A DNA stretch of 64,000 nucleotides from Aequorivita sublithincola DSM 14238. GTDB lineage: Bacteria > Bacteroidota > Bacteroidia > Flavobacteriales > Flavobacteriaceae. The notes beneath the pieces are model-generated. The model worked only from the letters and a program-made list of their open reading frames with translations. It searched no databases and was not told where the DNA came from. Both the position numbers and the translations under genes were made by a program. Below, one piece after another: positions 17,483-24,472 of the stretch. Position 1 is the first letter of the stretch, and each line of letters opens with the position of its first letter. Location of the stretch: assembly GCF_000265385.1 (NCBI RefSeq), contig NC_018013.1:2879001-2943000 (forward strand), given 5' to 3'.

Positions 17483-18289
17483 TTATTTTAAACTTTTAAA
17501 CAGTTTTTCAGCAACCAACTTAGATGAAGCTGGGTTTTGACCTGTTATTAGGTTTCCGTCTTGTAGTGCATAAACTGCCCAATCGTCTCCGCTAGAATAA
17601 GTAGCTCCGTTTGCTTTTAGCATATCTTCCAGTAATAAAGGCACAACTTCTGTAAGGCCAACAGCTTCTTCTTCAGAATTTGAGAATCCGGTTACTTTTT
17701 TACCTTTTACCAAACTTTTACCGTCTGTGTTTTTAACGTCTCTTAAAACCGCCGGGGCGTGGCATACAAAAGCAATTGGTTTTTCTTGAGCATTAAATTT
17801 TTCAATCAATGCGATTGAATTGGCATCGTTTACCAAATCCCATAAAGGACCGTGACCCCCTGGATAAAAAACAGCGTCAAAATCGTCTGGATTCATATCT
17901 GCCAATACTTTTGTGTTTGCAATTATATGTTGTGCTTCGGTATCTTTATTAAAACGGTCTGTGTCCTCAGTCGCTGCATCAGGGCCGTCGCTACTTGGGT
18001 CTATGGGTGCTGCACCACCTTTTGGGGTTGCAACAGTAATTTTAACGCCTTGATCTAATAGACTGTAATATGGGCTTGCAAATTCCTCCACCCAAAAGCC
18101 TGTCTTTTTTCCTGTATCTCCTAATTTATCGTGAGATGTTAATACAAATAATACGTTCATTTCTTTTTCTTTTTTTAATGTTGATTTTTCTTCTGAAGCT
18201 TTTTCAGAAGAATTTTCCTTAGCGCCCTCATTACAACTAAATGCTGTAATAAGGGTTAGTACTAAGGCTATTGATTTTAATGAGTTCAT
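17483..18289 (-). CDS. DJ-1/PfpI-family lipoprotein (Hsp31-like, putative glyoxalase III)
   Basis: The 268-residue protein contains a DJ-1/PfpI domain with the nucleophile elbow FVCHAP (Cys176, His177), the acidic partner in WVEEFASPY (Glu69 region) and the YPGGHGP loop. This layout matches Hsp31/glyoxalase III proteins, which convert methylglyoxal to lactate or repair glycated protein. Unusually it carries a lipoprotein signal (ITAFSC, Cys19) and a 24-residue Lys/Glu/Ser linker, placing a normally cytosolic enzyme in the envelope. The alternative start Met44 (EKEMNVLFVLTSHD) would give the cytosolic form. It lies eight bases after the alcohol dehydrogenase gene, in the same operon. Confidence 0.88.
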   Translation of the reverse strand: MNSLKSIALVLTLITAFSCNEGAKENSSEKASEEKSTLKKEKEMNVLFVLTSHDKLGDTGKKTGFWVEEFASPYYSLLDQGVKITVATPKGGAAPIDPSSDGPDAATEDTDRFNKDTEAQHIIANTKVLADMNPDDFDAVFYPGGHGPLWDLVNDANSIALIEKFNAQEKPIAFVCHAPAVLRDVKNTDGKSLVKGKKVTGFSNSEEEAVGLTEVVPLLLEDMLKANGATYSSGDDWAVYALQDGNLITGQNPASSKLVAEKLFKSLK

Positions 18290-18297
18290 AGGTTTTA

Positions 18298-19458
18298 TTA
18301 ATAAGCCATTTTCACAATCTTCTCAACCTTGTCTGGCGATAAGGATTTGTGTTCTCCAATTCCCAACCAGCCACGATCTGTAAAGCGTTGCTTTATGGTT
18401 TCGGCGGTGCCTTCGTAATCGTCGGTATAATTGGATAACTTGGTTTCAATACCTAATTCGTGGAAAAAGGCTTCTGTTTTTTCAATAGCGGCGTATGCTT
18501 TATCGTCTTTGCTACCTTCGGTTATTTTCCAAACACGCTCTGCGTATTGGGCTAATTTCTCTTTTTTAGCCTCAAAGTTATATTTGTAATGGCTAGGTGT
18601 CATAATTGCTAGCGTACGCGCGTGGTCTATGCCGAATAGAGCGGTAAGCTCATGGCCCATCATATGAATAGCCCAATCTCCTGGAACTCCTTGTTGAATC
18701 AACCCGTTTAAAGCCATAGTACAACTCCACATAAAATTGGAAGCCGCTTCATAGTCCGTAGGATCTTTGATCACTTTTGGCGCTACTTCGATTAGGGTTT
18801 GTAAAATGCTTTCTGCGAAACGGTCTTGTAATAATCCGCCAACTGGATACGTCATATACTGTTCTAAAACGTGGGTAAAAGCATCGGTTATACCGTTTGC
18901 CAATTGGCGCTCTGGAATGGAAGTAATTACCTGAGGATCTAAAATAGAAAACTGTGGAAACAATCCTGGACCGCCCATCGCTAGTTTCTCTTTGGTTTCG
19001 GCACGAGTAATTACCGCTCCGGAATTCATTTCGGATGCCGTTGCAGGAAGGGTTAATACCGTTCCAAAAGGCAAGCCTTCTTCTATTTTTATATTATCGG
19101 TTAAAATATTCCAGGGCGATGCGCCTCCGTACATTGCAGCAGCCGATAAAAACTTGGTGCCGTCAATCACAGAACCGCCACCAACAGCTAATAGAAAGGT
19201 GATACTTTCAGTTTTAATAACCTCTAAAGCCTCCATCAACACTGAATATTCTGGGTTTGCAGGGATTCCACCAAACTCGATAACCGTGGCGTCTGCCAAA
19301 GCCGTTTTTACTTGGTCGTAAATTCCGTTTTCCATAATACTTCCGCCACCATAAAGGAGGAGGATTTTAGCGTTTTCAGGAATTTCATTTGCTAATTTTT
19401 CGATACTGTCCTTTCCAAAAATTATCTTGGTCGGGTTTTTAAATTCAAAATTGTTCAT
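18298..19458 (-). CDS. Iron-containing alcohol dehydrogenase, YqhD-like
   Basis: The 386-residue enzyme starts with MNNFEFKNPTKIIFGKDSI, typical of the YqhD/BdhA group of NADP-dependent, metal-containing aldehyde reductases. The nucleotide loop LAVGGGSVIDGTKFL is intact. The metal ligands are visible in NGITDAFTHVLEQY (Asp, His), HMMGHELTALFGIDHARTLA (two His). These enzymes reduce short aldehydes such as methylglyoxal, glyoxal and lipid-peroxidation products. The neighbouring PfpI-type protein and TetR regulator support a carbonyl-detoxification role. The gap upstream (19459-19560) contains an imperfect inverted repeat (near CAATCA...TGATTGG at 19534-19555) that might be an operator. Confidence 0.92.
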   Translation of the reverse strand: MNNFEFKNPTKIIFGKDSIEKLANEIPENAKILLLYGGGSIMENGIYDQVKTALADATVIEFGGIPANPEYSVLMEALEVIKTESITFLLAVGGGSVIDGTKFLSAAAMYGGASPWNILTDNIKIEEGLPFGTVLTLPATASEMNSGAVITRAETKEKLAMGGPGLFPQFSILDPQVITSIPERQLANGITDAFTHVLEQYMTYPVGGLLQDRFAESILQTLIEVAPKVIKDPTDYEAASNFMWSCTMALNGLIQQGVPGDWAIHMMGHELTALFGIDHARTLAIMTPSHYKYNFEAKKEKLAQYAERVWKITEGSKDDKAYAAIEKTEAFFHELGIETKLSNYTDDYEGTAETIKQRFTDRGWLGIGEHKSLSPDKVEKIVKMAY

Positions 19459-19585
19459 CTTTTATTTACTTATATGTTTTATTAAAGTTTTAATTTCTTT
19501 TTCAATAGTTTCGTTACTCTTAAAATGGCTTCAATCAATTATTTACTTTTAAATGATTGGTTAAATATTTATAATTTATAACATT

Positions 19586-19612
19586 AGGTTTCGACTGCGC
19601 TCAACCTGACAT
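19586..19612. repeat. REP-like element containing CGACTGCGCTCAACCTGACA
   Basis: An AGGTTTCGACTGCGCTCAACCT hairpin-forming core (outer AGGTT pairs with AACCT). Elements of this kind (GTCAGGTTGAGCGCAGTCGA on the other strand) recur in flavobacterial genomes. It could be a target of REP-associated transposases, one of which survives as a remnant 2.2 kb away. A related fragment GCGCAGTCGAAGGATTGAA occurs at 43591-43609. Confidence 0.5.
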
Positions 19613-19664
19613 CGCTATAACTATTATTTAAATATTGTCGATTAAGTCTTTCAGCGAAGCGGTC

Positions 19665-20246
19665 TTAAGTCTTTTTTATCGCGTCCCAAGCCGCCTTATA
19701 AGCAACTTCAATATGTTCTTCATCCAATTGAAACCCATCTCTTTTATCTGCCATCATCAAAAAAGATAGTGGACTTATAGTATAGGCATACAATATGTAG
19801 TTTGAAATTGGTTTTATAATTCCTTCGTTTTTACCGCGCTCCCATAAGTCGAGTAGGGGTTGAAGGTGTTTTATTCCTTCTTGTCTGCTAGGTTCATCAA
19901 TCATTGGAGTATTATCACATTGCGCTAAAAACATTGCGTTTTCAGAATCTTTAAACTTAAATTCTGCAATGCGTTTCCAGATGGTTTCAAATCCTTTTTC
20001 AATAGGCATTTCTTCATTATATGTGGCAAAAGCATATTCAGTATATATTGCCTTAACCTCTATATAGGCTTTGTTTGCCAAGTCTTGTTTATTTTCAAAA
20101 TAGAGATAGATAGTAGCAGGGGAAACGTTAGCCATTTTGGCAATCTTACTCATTGGCGCAGCGTGGAAACCGTTATTGTTCACTAATTGAATAGTCGCTT
20201 TTATTAAGGAGTTCCGCTTATCTATGCTTTTTTGAAGTTTAGCCAT
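19665..20246 (-). CDS. TetR/AcrR-family transcriptional regulator
   Basis: The 193-residue protein has the TetR N-terminal helix-turn-helix (residues about 10-55: ATIQLVNNNGFHAAPMSKIAKMANVSPATIYLYFENKQDLANK) and a C-terminal ligand domain. The start is set at ATG 20246 (MAKLQKS) rather than the longer frame from 20276, because the -7 promoter box lies at 20264-20271, inside that extension. A palindrome upstream of the -7 box suggests autoregulation. The gene lies 206 bases upstream of the alcohol dehydrogenase gene, on the same strand, so it probably controls the carbonyl-stress operon. Confidence 0.9.
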   Translation of the reverse strand: MAKLQKSIDKRNSLIKATIQLVNNNGFHAAPMSKIAKMANVSPATIYLYFENKQDLANKAYIEVKAIYTEYAFATYNEEMPIEKGFETIWKRIAEFKFKDSENAMFLAQCDNTPMIDEPSRQEGIKHLQPLLDLWERGKNEGIIKPISNYILYAYTISPLSFLMMADKRDGFQLDEEHIEVAYKAAWDAIKKT

Positions 20247-20263
20247 ATTATTTAATTCTGGCA

Positions 20264-20292
20264 CAAAGATACACAAAAGTGAATGTTCATTC
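20264..20292 (-). promoter_or_regulatory. Promoter and likely operator of the TetR-type gene
   Basis: On the minus strand TATCTTTG (20264-20271) is an exact TAnnTTTG -7 box. Just upstream, GAATG-TT-CATTC (20281-20292) is a 12-bp palindrome with a two-base centre, lying between the -33 and -7 regions. Short GAATG/CATTC palindromes in this position are typical TetR-family operators. Confidence 0.6.
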
Positions 20293-20836
20293 TTTTTTTT
20301 TAACAGGGATTTATGGTTAGAAAGGAAATTTGAAACTAAATATTGTCACCGAGGCTAGCCTTAAATACTATAGATATAGGGATGAAGAAGTTTAATAATA
20401 TAAATTATAATCTATTCGATGAAGTAATTTTAGAATTAATAAATTACTTCAAGCTTATAAATCTATATATTCATCTGAGTTTACTTCGTGCTTAATTTTG
20501 GTGTACTTGAAGAGAATCTTATATTTAGCTAACCATTTAATAAAAGTCCAAATACGCTAAGTTCAAATACATTTTATAAAACTTCAAAAACTATAGAATC
20601 AAAACAGTTCATTCATCGCGTATTTGAAAATAATCCTTACTAATTCCCAAATATCGATATTATACCCAATCTATGTGCCAATTTGTATAAGCATCTGATA
20701 ACGCCAAAAAACTAAGATAATAGCCAATAATGAACAATTCATAAGTATATATAATTGTTCTATAATTTATATTATGTAAAATAGAATTTGTCCAGCATTA
20801 CTAATCTTCACTTTATTATAGATTTCATAAATACAG
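20277..20836. other. 560-base gap with two inverted repeats and no clear gene
   Basis: The gap is AT-rich and lies between the 3' end of the TIR gene and the TetR promoter. GAAGTAATTT (20421-20430) and AAATTACTTC (20441-20450) form a perfect 10-bp hairpin. CAAATACGC (20549-20557) and GCGTATTTG (20618-20626) are perfect 9-bp arms 60 bases apart. A 37-codon frame at 20382-20495 (MKKFNNINYN...) overlaps the first hairpin but is not convincing. The gap may hold a structured RNA, the cassette's 3' end or a relic. Confidence 0.4.
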
Positions 20837-21748
20837 TTACTCAGTAGCGATTATCGCATACCACAGTATAGGCTCTTCTCCTTCTGTGGTGGACATATAG
20901 ATTCCGTTGCGGTATAGATCTATATACAAATTTATATCACGACTATCATCAGATAAATAAACAAACCATTCGTCGCGTTTGGTTTCTATAAATCTATATT
21001 TTGCATCGTTTTCAACAGATCGTTCCATCCAAACATTGTCGCCTACATTTTCAAAATAGCCGGCAGGTTTCTCGCCATCCTTTGTGTACACTACTTTTTT
21101 TAAATTCAACCCATTTATCTCGTTTTGGGAATCACTATTTTTCGTTTGTTGTTGCACAACGGTTTCATTGGAATTGTTTATTTGATCAGTACTACTATCA
21201 TCAGTAAAATTTAATATCAAGATTATAAAAAGAACAATCGTTATTAAACCTCCAATTAAATAAGGGACTATTTTTTTTGATTTCTTTTGAGGAACTGAAT
21301 TAATATTTGCTATCGGTGGCTTAAAACTTCCCTTGGGAACCGACTTATTTTCTTCTGCCAATTTTAAGGTCTGCTTCAAATCATTTACCAAGCGTTCAAA
21401 ACCAGCTTCGTGACCCATAGCCGTAAAATCTACAAACTGCTTCCGTGCCAGTCGCATCGGTACGTCGCATTCCTCTATTTTTATAGGGTTTACGGGTTTG
21501 TCTAAGCCTATAGCATACGAAATTTCGTCTTTCACATTTTCCGAAGCAACAGAAGTTTGCGAAAGGATTAATACGATTGCATCTGCTTTTTTAAGTTCAG
21601 ATTCTATGGTGTCGTCCCAATCTGTTCCTGTGCGTATGTTTTTATCGAACCACACTTCGAATCCTTGTTTTCGTAATGCTTCTACTAATGATGAAACATA
21701 TTCAGTATCGCGTCTTGAATAACTGATGAAAATCTTCTTTGCTGCCAT
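20837..21748 (-). CDS. TIR-domain protein with a single membrane anchor
   Basis: The 303-residue protein has an N-terminal TIR_2-like domain (residues 5-130): box 1 IFISYSRRD, FEVWFDKNIRTGTDWDDTIE and VLILSQTSVAS. A Lys-rich stretch, one transmembrane helix (about 160-181) and a C-terminal region with a KKVVYTKDGEKPAGYFENVG motif follow. The C-terminal part resembles short beta-rich sensor domains but is not assignable. Bacterial TIR domains often hydrolyse NAD or make signalling nucleotides. Here the position after Trp44 that often holds the catalytic acid is Asp45/Asp46, with Glu49 nearby, so activity is uncertain. It is the last gene of a four-gene strand group with a caspase protein. Confidence 0.85.
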   Translation of the reverse strand: MAAKKIFISYSRRDTEYVSSLVEALRKQGFEVWFDKNIRTGTDWDDTIESELKKADAIVLILSQTSVASENVKDEISYAIGLDKPVNPIKIEECDVPMRLARKQFVDFTAMGHEAGFERLVNDLKQTLKLAEENKSVPKGSFKPPIANINSVPQKKSKKIVPYLIGGLITIVLFIILILNFTDDSSTDQINNSNETVVQQQTKNSDSQNEINGLNLKKVVYTKDGEKPAGYFENVGDNVWMERSVENDAKYRFIETKRDEWFVYLSDDSRDINLYIDLYRNGIYMSTTEGEEPILWYAIIATE

Positions 21749-21789
21749 TGTATTCTTTATTAATAAATTAGTATGATTTTGTTAGTACT

Positions 21790-22017
21790 TTAATCCATAA
21801 TATCATAACTTCTTTTAAAGATTGCATCATCACACACATATTTCTCGCCATCAATACCTATCATTAACCAGTCTCCTGCTTTTCCGCTCATCACTCCTTC
21901 CATAGTTTCTACTTCGAAGGGTTCATAGATTTGCACACATTTTATAGGAATGGGCTTCTTTACAGCTTTTTTGAAACTCAGCTTAGGAGTTTTGTCTTGA
22001 AAGAATTTCTTCATCAC
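21790..22017 (-). CDS. Small PGDYG-like protein
   Basis: The 75-residue protein ends with a motif (GKAGDWLMIGIDGEKYVCDD followed by IFKRSYD) similar to the small PGDYG-type domain seen in phage and bacterial proteins, where a Gly-Asp-Trp/Tyr turn precedes two strands. The N-terminal third is Lys/Pro-rich. Function is unknown. It sits 19 bases after the caspase-protein stop codon and 41 before the TIR gene start, so it is probably co-transcribed with both and may link or modulate them. Confidence 0.65.
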   Translation of the reverse strand: MMKKFFQDKTPKLSFKKAVKKPIPIKCVQIYEPFEVETMEGVMSGKAGDWLMIGIDGEKYVCDDAIFKRSYDIMD

Positions 22018-22036
22018 TTAAAAATTTATATTGAAA

Positions 22037-24271
22037 TTACGATAAAAAATTAATTTTTAGGAACTTTATGTATTCATCTTCTGGATTGTCTGTTTGCATC
22101 AAACTCACATAAGCATTATAGGCATTGGCGTGGATTGAAACCTTTTCGCGCAAATCAGCCATTGCTGCCGCTTTTCCATAATTTTCTTTTGAATTTTCAA
22201 AATCGCCTTTATAAAGAAAAATTTCTCCCATCGTAGCTAATTTCCATAGACCTGGAAATGGATCTTTTTCGGTTGCTTGGAAAGCTTTATCCGCAAACGC
22301 TGTCATATCTCCTCTTTCTCTTTTCATCAAACTTAGAAAAGCCAGATTGATGGCGTGGTAATATATTTGTGAATAATCTCCTTTGTCTTCTGAAATCTTT
22401 AAGGCATCACTGTAATGTTTAAAAGCCATTTTTAAATCTTCCGCTAAAGAGGTCAATAAATATTGACGTTTGTAGCGTCCGCCCATTATTCCCAATAAAT
22501 TTGAATTGTTTTTTGCAGCTGGGGTCTCATTCAAAATTTGAATAGCCTCCTCTTCCCTACCGGCTGCTTCTAAAGCGTATATTAAACGCTCTAAACCTTT
22601 GTTATCAAGTTCTTTAAGCTTGGGAAGAAGTGAATTTATAACTTCATTATATTCCCCCATTGCAATATTAATTTCCTCTATATTAGAAGATTTATTTAAA
22701 AAACTTTTGTTGGTTAGCGTATTTAAAAGTAGTTGGTAACTATCGTCATTTTCATTCGTAATCTGTACTATTGAAAAATGGTCACCCTCTATAATTTCGT
22801 GATATTTTTTTGGAAAAGGTTCCAAACTTGAACTAATAGGCACATATTCATCTTTAGTAGCCGCAATTGTTTTAAAAGTGAAAGGATAATCAGCTGGAAA
22901 AGCTTCATCCCAGCGATTTCGTAAGTTTCGCATATATTGGCTTCCTTCTTTCAGGTCTTTTTCATCATTGCCATAAGTAAAAAAGTTTTGCAGTTCTATT
23001 TCAGGAAGGCCATAACTTGGGGTAGCATAGAACATCACGTGACTTATTCTGCCCAAATCATATTCATTCAATTCTAGTAAGGCTTGTTGCACTACAATTC
23101 CACCCAAATCGTGCGCTACAACTGCGATACGTTTATATTTTGAAAATTTATTGTTGATTGAAGTAAGCAAAAAACCTGAATTTCTTTCAATATCAGTTGA
23201 GCACGCCCAAACACTCTTACCCATTTCTGGCATTACATTACTACTATAACCCAACGGAAACATATCCCAACCGTCTAACCCACCTTTATTGTTAATGAGC
23301 AACTTTGGCGCTTGCGAAAAAGTATTTTCAGCATCGCCAGAAAAACCGTGTACAAAGAGAATTACACTATTGGCATTTTCGCTTTCTCTAAATTTTGTAA
23401 CTAATTCTTTTCTAGATGCTTTTGTGGCCTCTACTAAAGCTTCAATTTCTGCTTCATCTGCGTTTTCATCCATCAATTTTGAAGCAAAACTCAACACAAA
23501 ATTCTCGGATATCTGAATGTTTGCATACGGGTTTTGTTTTGGGTAAATCTTTTTTACTTTTCTGAATATATAATCTACCGTTTCAAGAATGTAGACAAAA
23601 GCGTCTTCACCTTCGTGCTTGTCATCTCCTCTTAAAACTTCAATCATACATTGTGAAAAAAGGCTATTTTCTCCTCCTTCCAAAATAACACTCAATTCTT
23701 CTGCACGACAAGCGGAAATTATGATCATACCGCGACCATCATCTAATTTTTGGGCAAGACCATCTGCGTTGGTGTGTTTGGGTTGCAGTCCTGCAACACC
23801 TGCCGTCATTCCTGCAGCGTGGCAACAGTCCAAGAAAAAAATTAATCTTTTTGATTTTAATTGTGAGATTTTATATTTTATTTCTTCGGCTTTAATCCAA
23901 GTGGTTTTGTATTTTTTTGGTTTATAATCAGACGGGCAGAGATGAAAATACTTTTGATTTTCTGCTTCGGGTTTCTTTTTTGTTTCGTCTTTTATAAAGG
24001 TATTGTCGCTATACATTCCACCGTGACCTGAATAAAAGAGTAATACAGAAGAATCTTCATCTGTTCTTTCCAATAAATCATCAAACGCCTTTAGAATGCC
24101 TTTGCGGCTTGCTTTTTTGCCTGTAAGAATTTTTACATTCGATTTATAATAACTACCTGTTTCCTTATTGGCTAGGATTTCATTTATTGCTTTCGCATCG
24201 TTTATTGTTTCTGGGATATCCTTACCACCTACTCCAATTAACAGCGCATGAGCGTTTTTTAGCTTTGCCAT
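22037..24271 (-). CDS. Caspase-like peptidase fused to an alpha/beta hydrolase domain and C-terminal TPRs
   Basis: The 744-residue protein combines three parts. Residues 1-265 are a caspase/metacaspase-type C14 domain with the catalytic pair His83 (FYSGHGG) and Cys150 (FLDCCHAAG). Residues about 300-515 are an alpha/beta hydrolase domain starting VILFVHGFSG, with Asp474 (KDEYVP) and His498 (GDHFS) placed for a triad. The nucleophile elbow reads VVAHDLGGI, so Asp388 replaces the usual Ser. Residues about 550-744 are TPR-like helices. Standalone caspases with repeat domains are common in bacterial conflict systems. It is cytosolic, with no signal or membrane segment. A TPR membrane protein lies upstream and a TIR protein downstream, which suggests an inducible proteolytic response. 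Confidence 0.88.
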   Translation of the reverse strand: MAKLKNAHALLIGVGGKDIPETINDAKAINEILANKETGSYYKSNVKILTGKKASRKGILKAFDDLLERTDEDSSVLLFYSGHGGMYSDNTFIKDETKKKPEAENQKYFHLCPSDYKPKKYKTTWIKAEEIKYKISQLKSKRLIFFLDCCHAAGMTAGVAGLQPKHTNADGLAQKLDDGRGMIIISACRAEELSVILEGGENSLFSQCMIEVLRGDDKHEGEDAFVYILETVDYIFRKVKKIYPKQNPYANIQISENFVLSFASKLMDENADEAEIEALVEATKASRKELVTKFRESENANSVILFVHGFSGDAENTFSQAPKLLINNKGGLDGWDMFPLGYSSNVMPEMGKSVWACSTDIERNSGFLLTSINNKFSKYKRIAVVAHDLGGIVVQQALLELNEYDLGRISHVMFYATPSYGLPEIELQNFFTYGNDEKDLKEGSQYMRNLRNRWDEAFPADYPFTFKTIAATKDEYVPISSSLEPFPKKYHEIIEGDHFSIVQITNENDDSYQLLLNTLTNKSFLNKSSNIEEINIAMGEYNEVINSLLPKLKELDNKGLERLIYALEAAGREEEAIQILNETPAAKNNSNLLGIMGGRYKRQYLLTSLAEDLKMAFKHYSDALKISEDKGDYSQIYYHAINLAFLSLMKRERGDMTAFADKAFQATEKDPFPGLWKLATMGEIFLYKGDFENSKENYGKAAAMADLREKVSIHANAYNAYVSLMQTDNPEDEYIKFLKINFLS

Positions 24272-24344
24272 AATTTTTGATTTTGAAAAGAATTTATAGC
24301 CTTTGAAAAAAGATCAATTAATTAATAATTTGCCTTAAGACGAA

Positions 24345-24420
24345 AGGACATAAGACGTATGACTAATTGGGTTTTTTATCAACGTAATATTTAAAATCAC
24401 ATTTTTACGTCTTATGTCTT
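24345..24420. repeat. Inverted repeat with ACATAAGACGTA arms, containing copy 2 of the dispersed repeat
   Basis: The left arm GGACATAAGACGTA (about 24346-24359) pairs with TACGTCTTATGTC (24406-24418). A further piece, CTTAAAGTCCTATGTCT, follows on the right. The 17 bases at 24348-24364 are identical to 12292-12308. It lies between the caspase gene and the upstream TPR gene and could form a long hairpin in a shared transcript. Confidence 0.55.
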
Positions 24421-24472
24421 AAAGTCCTATGTCTGTTTTCAGCATCAATTCATTTTGGAAGGTTCATTCCAA

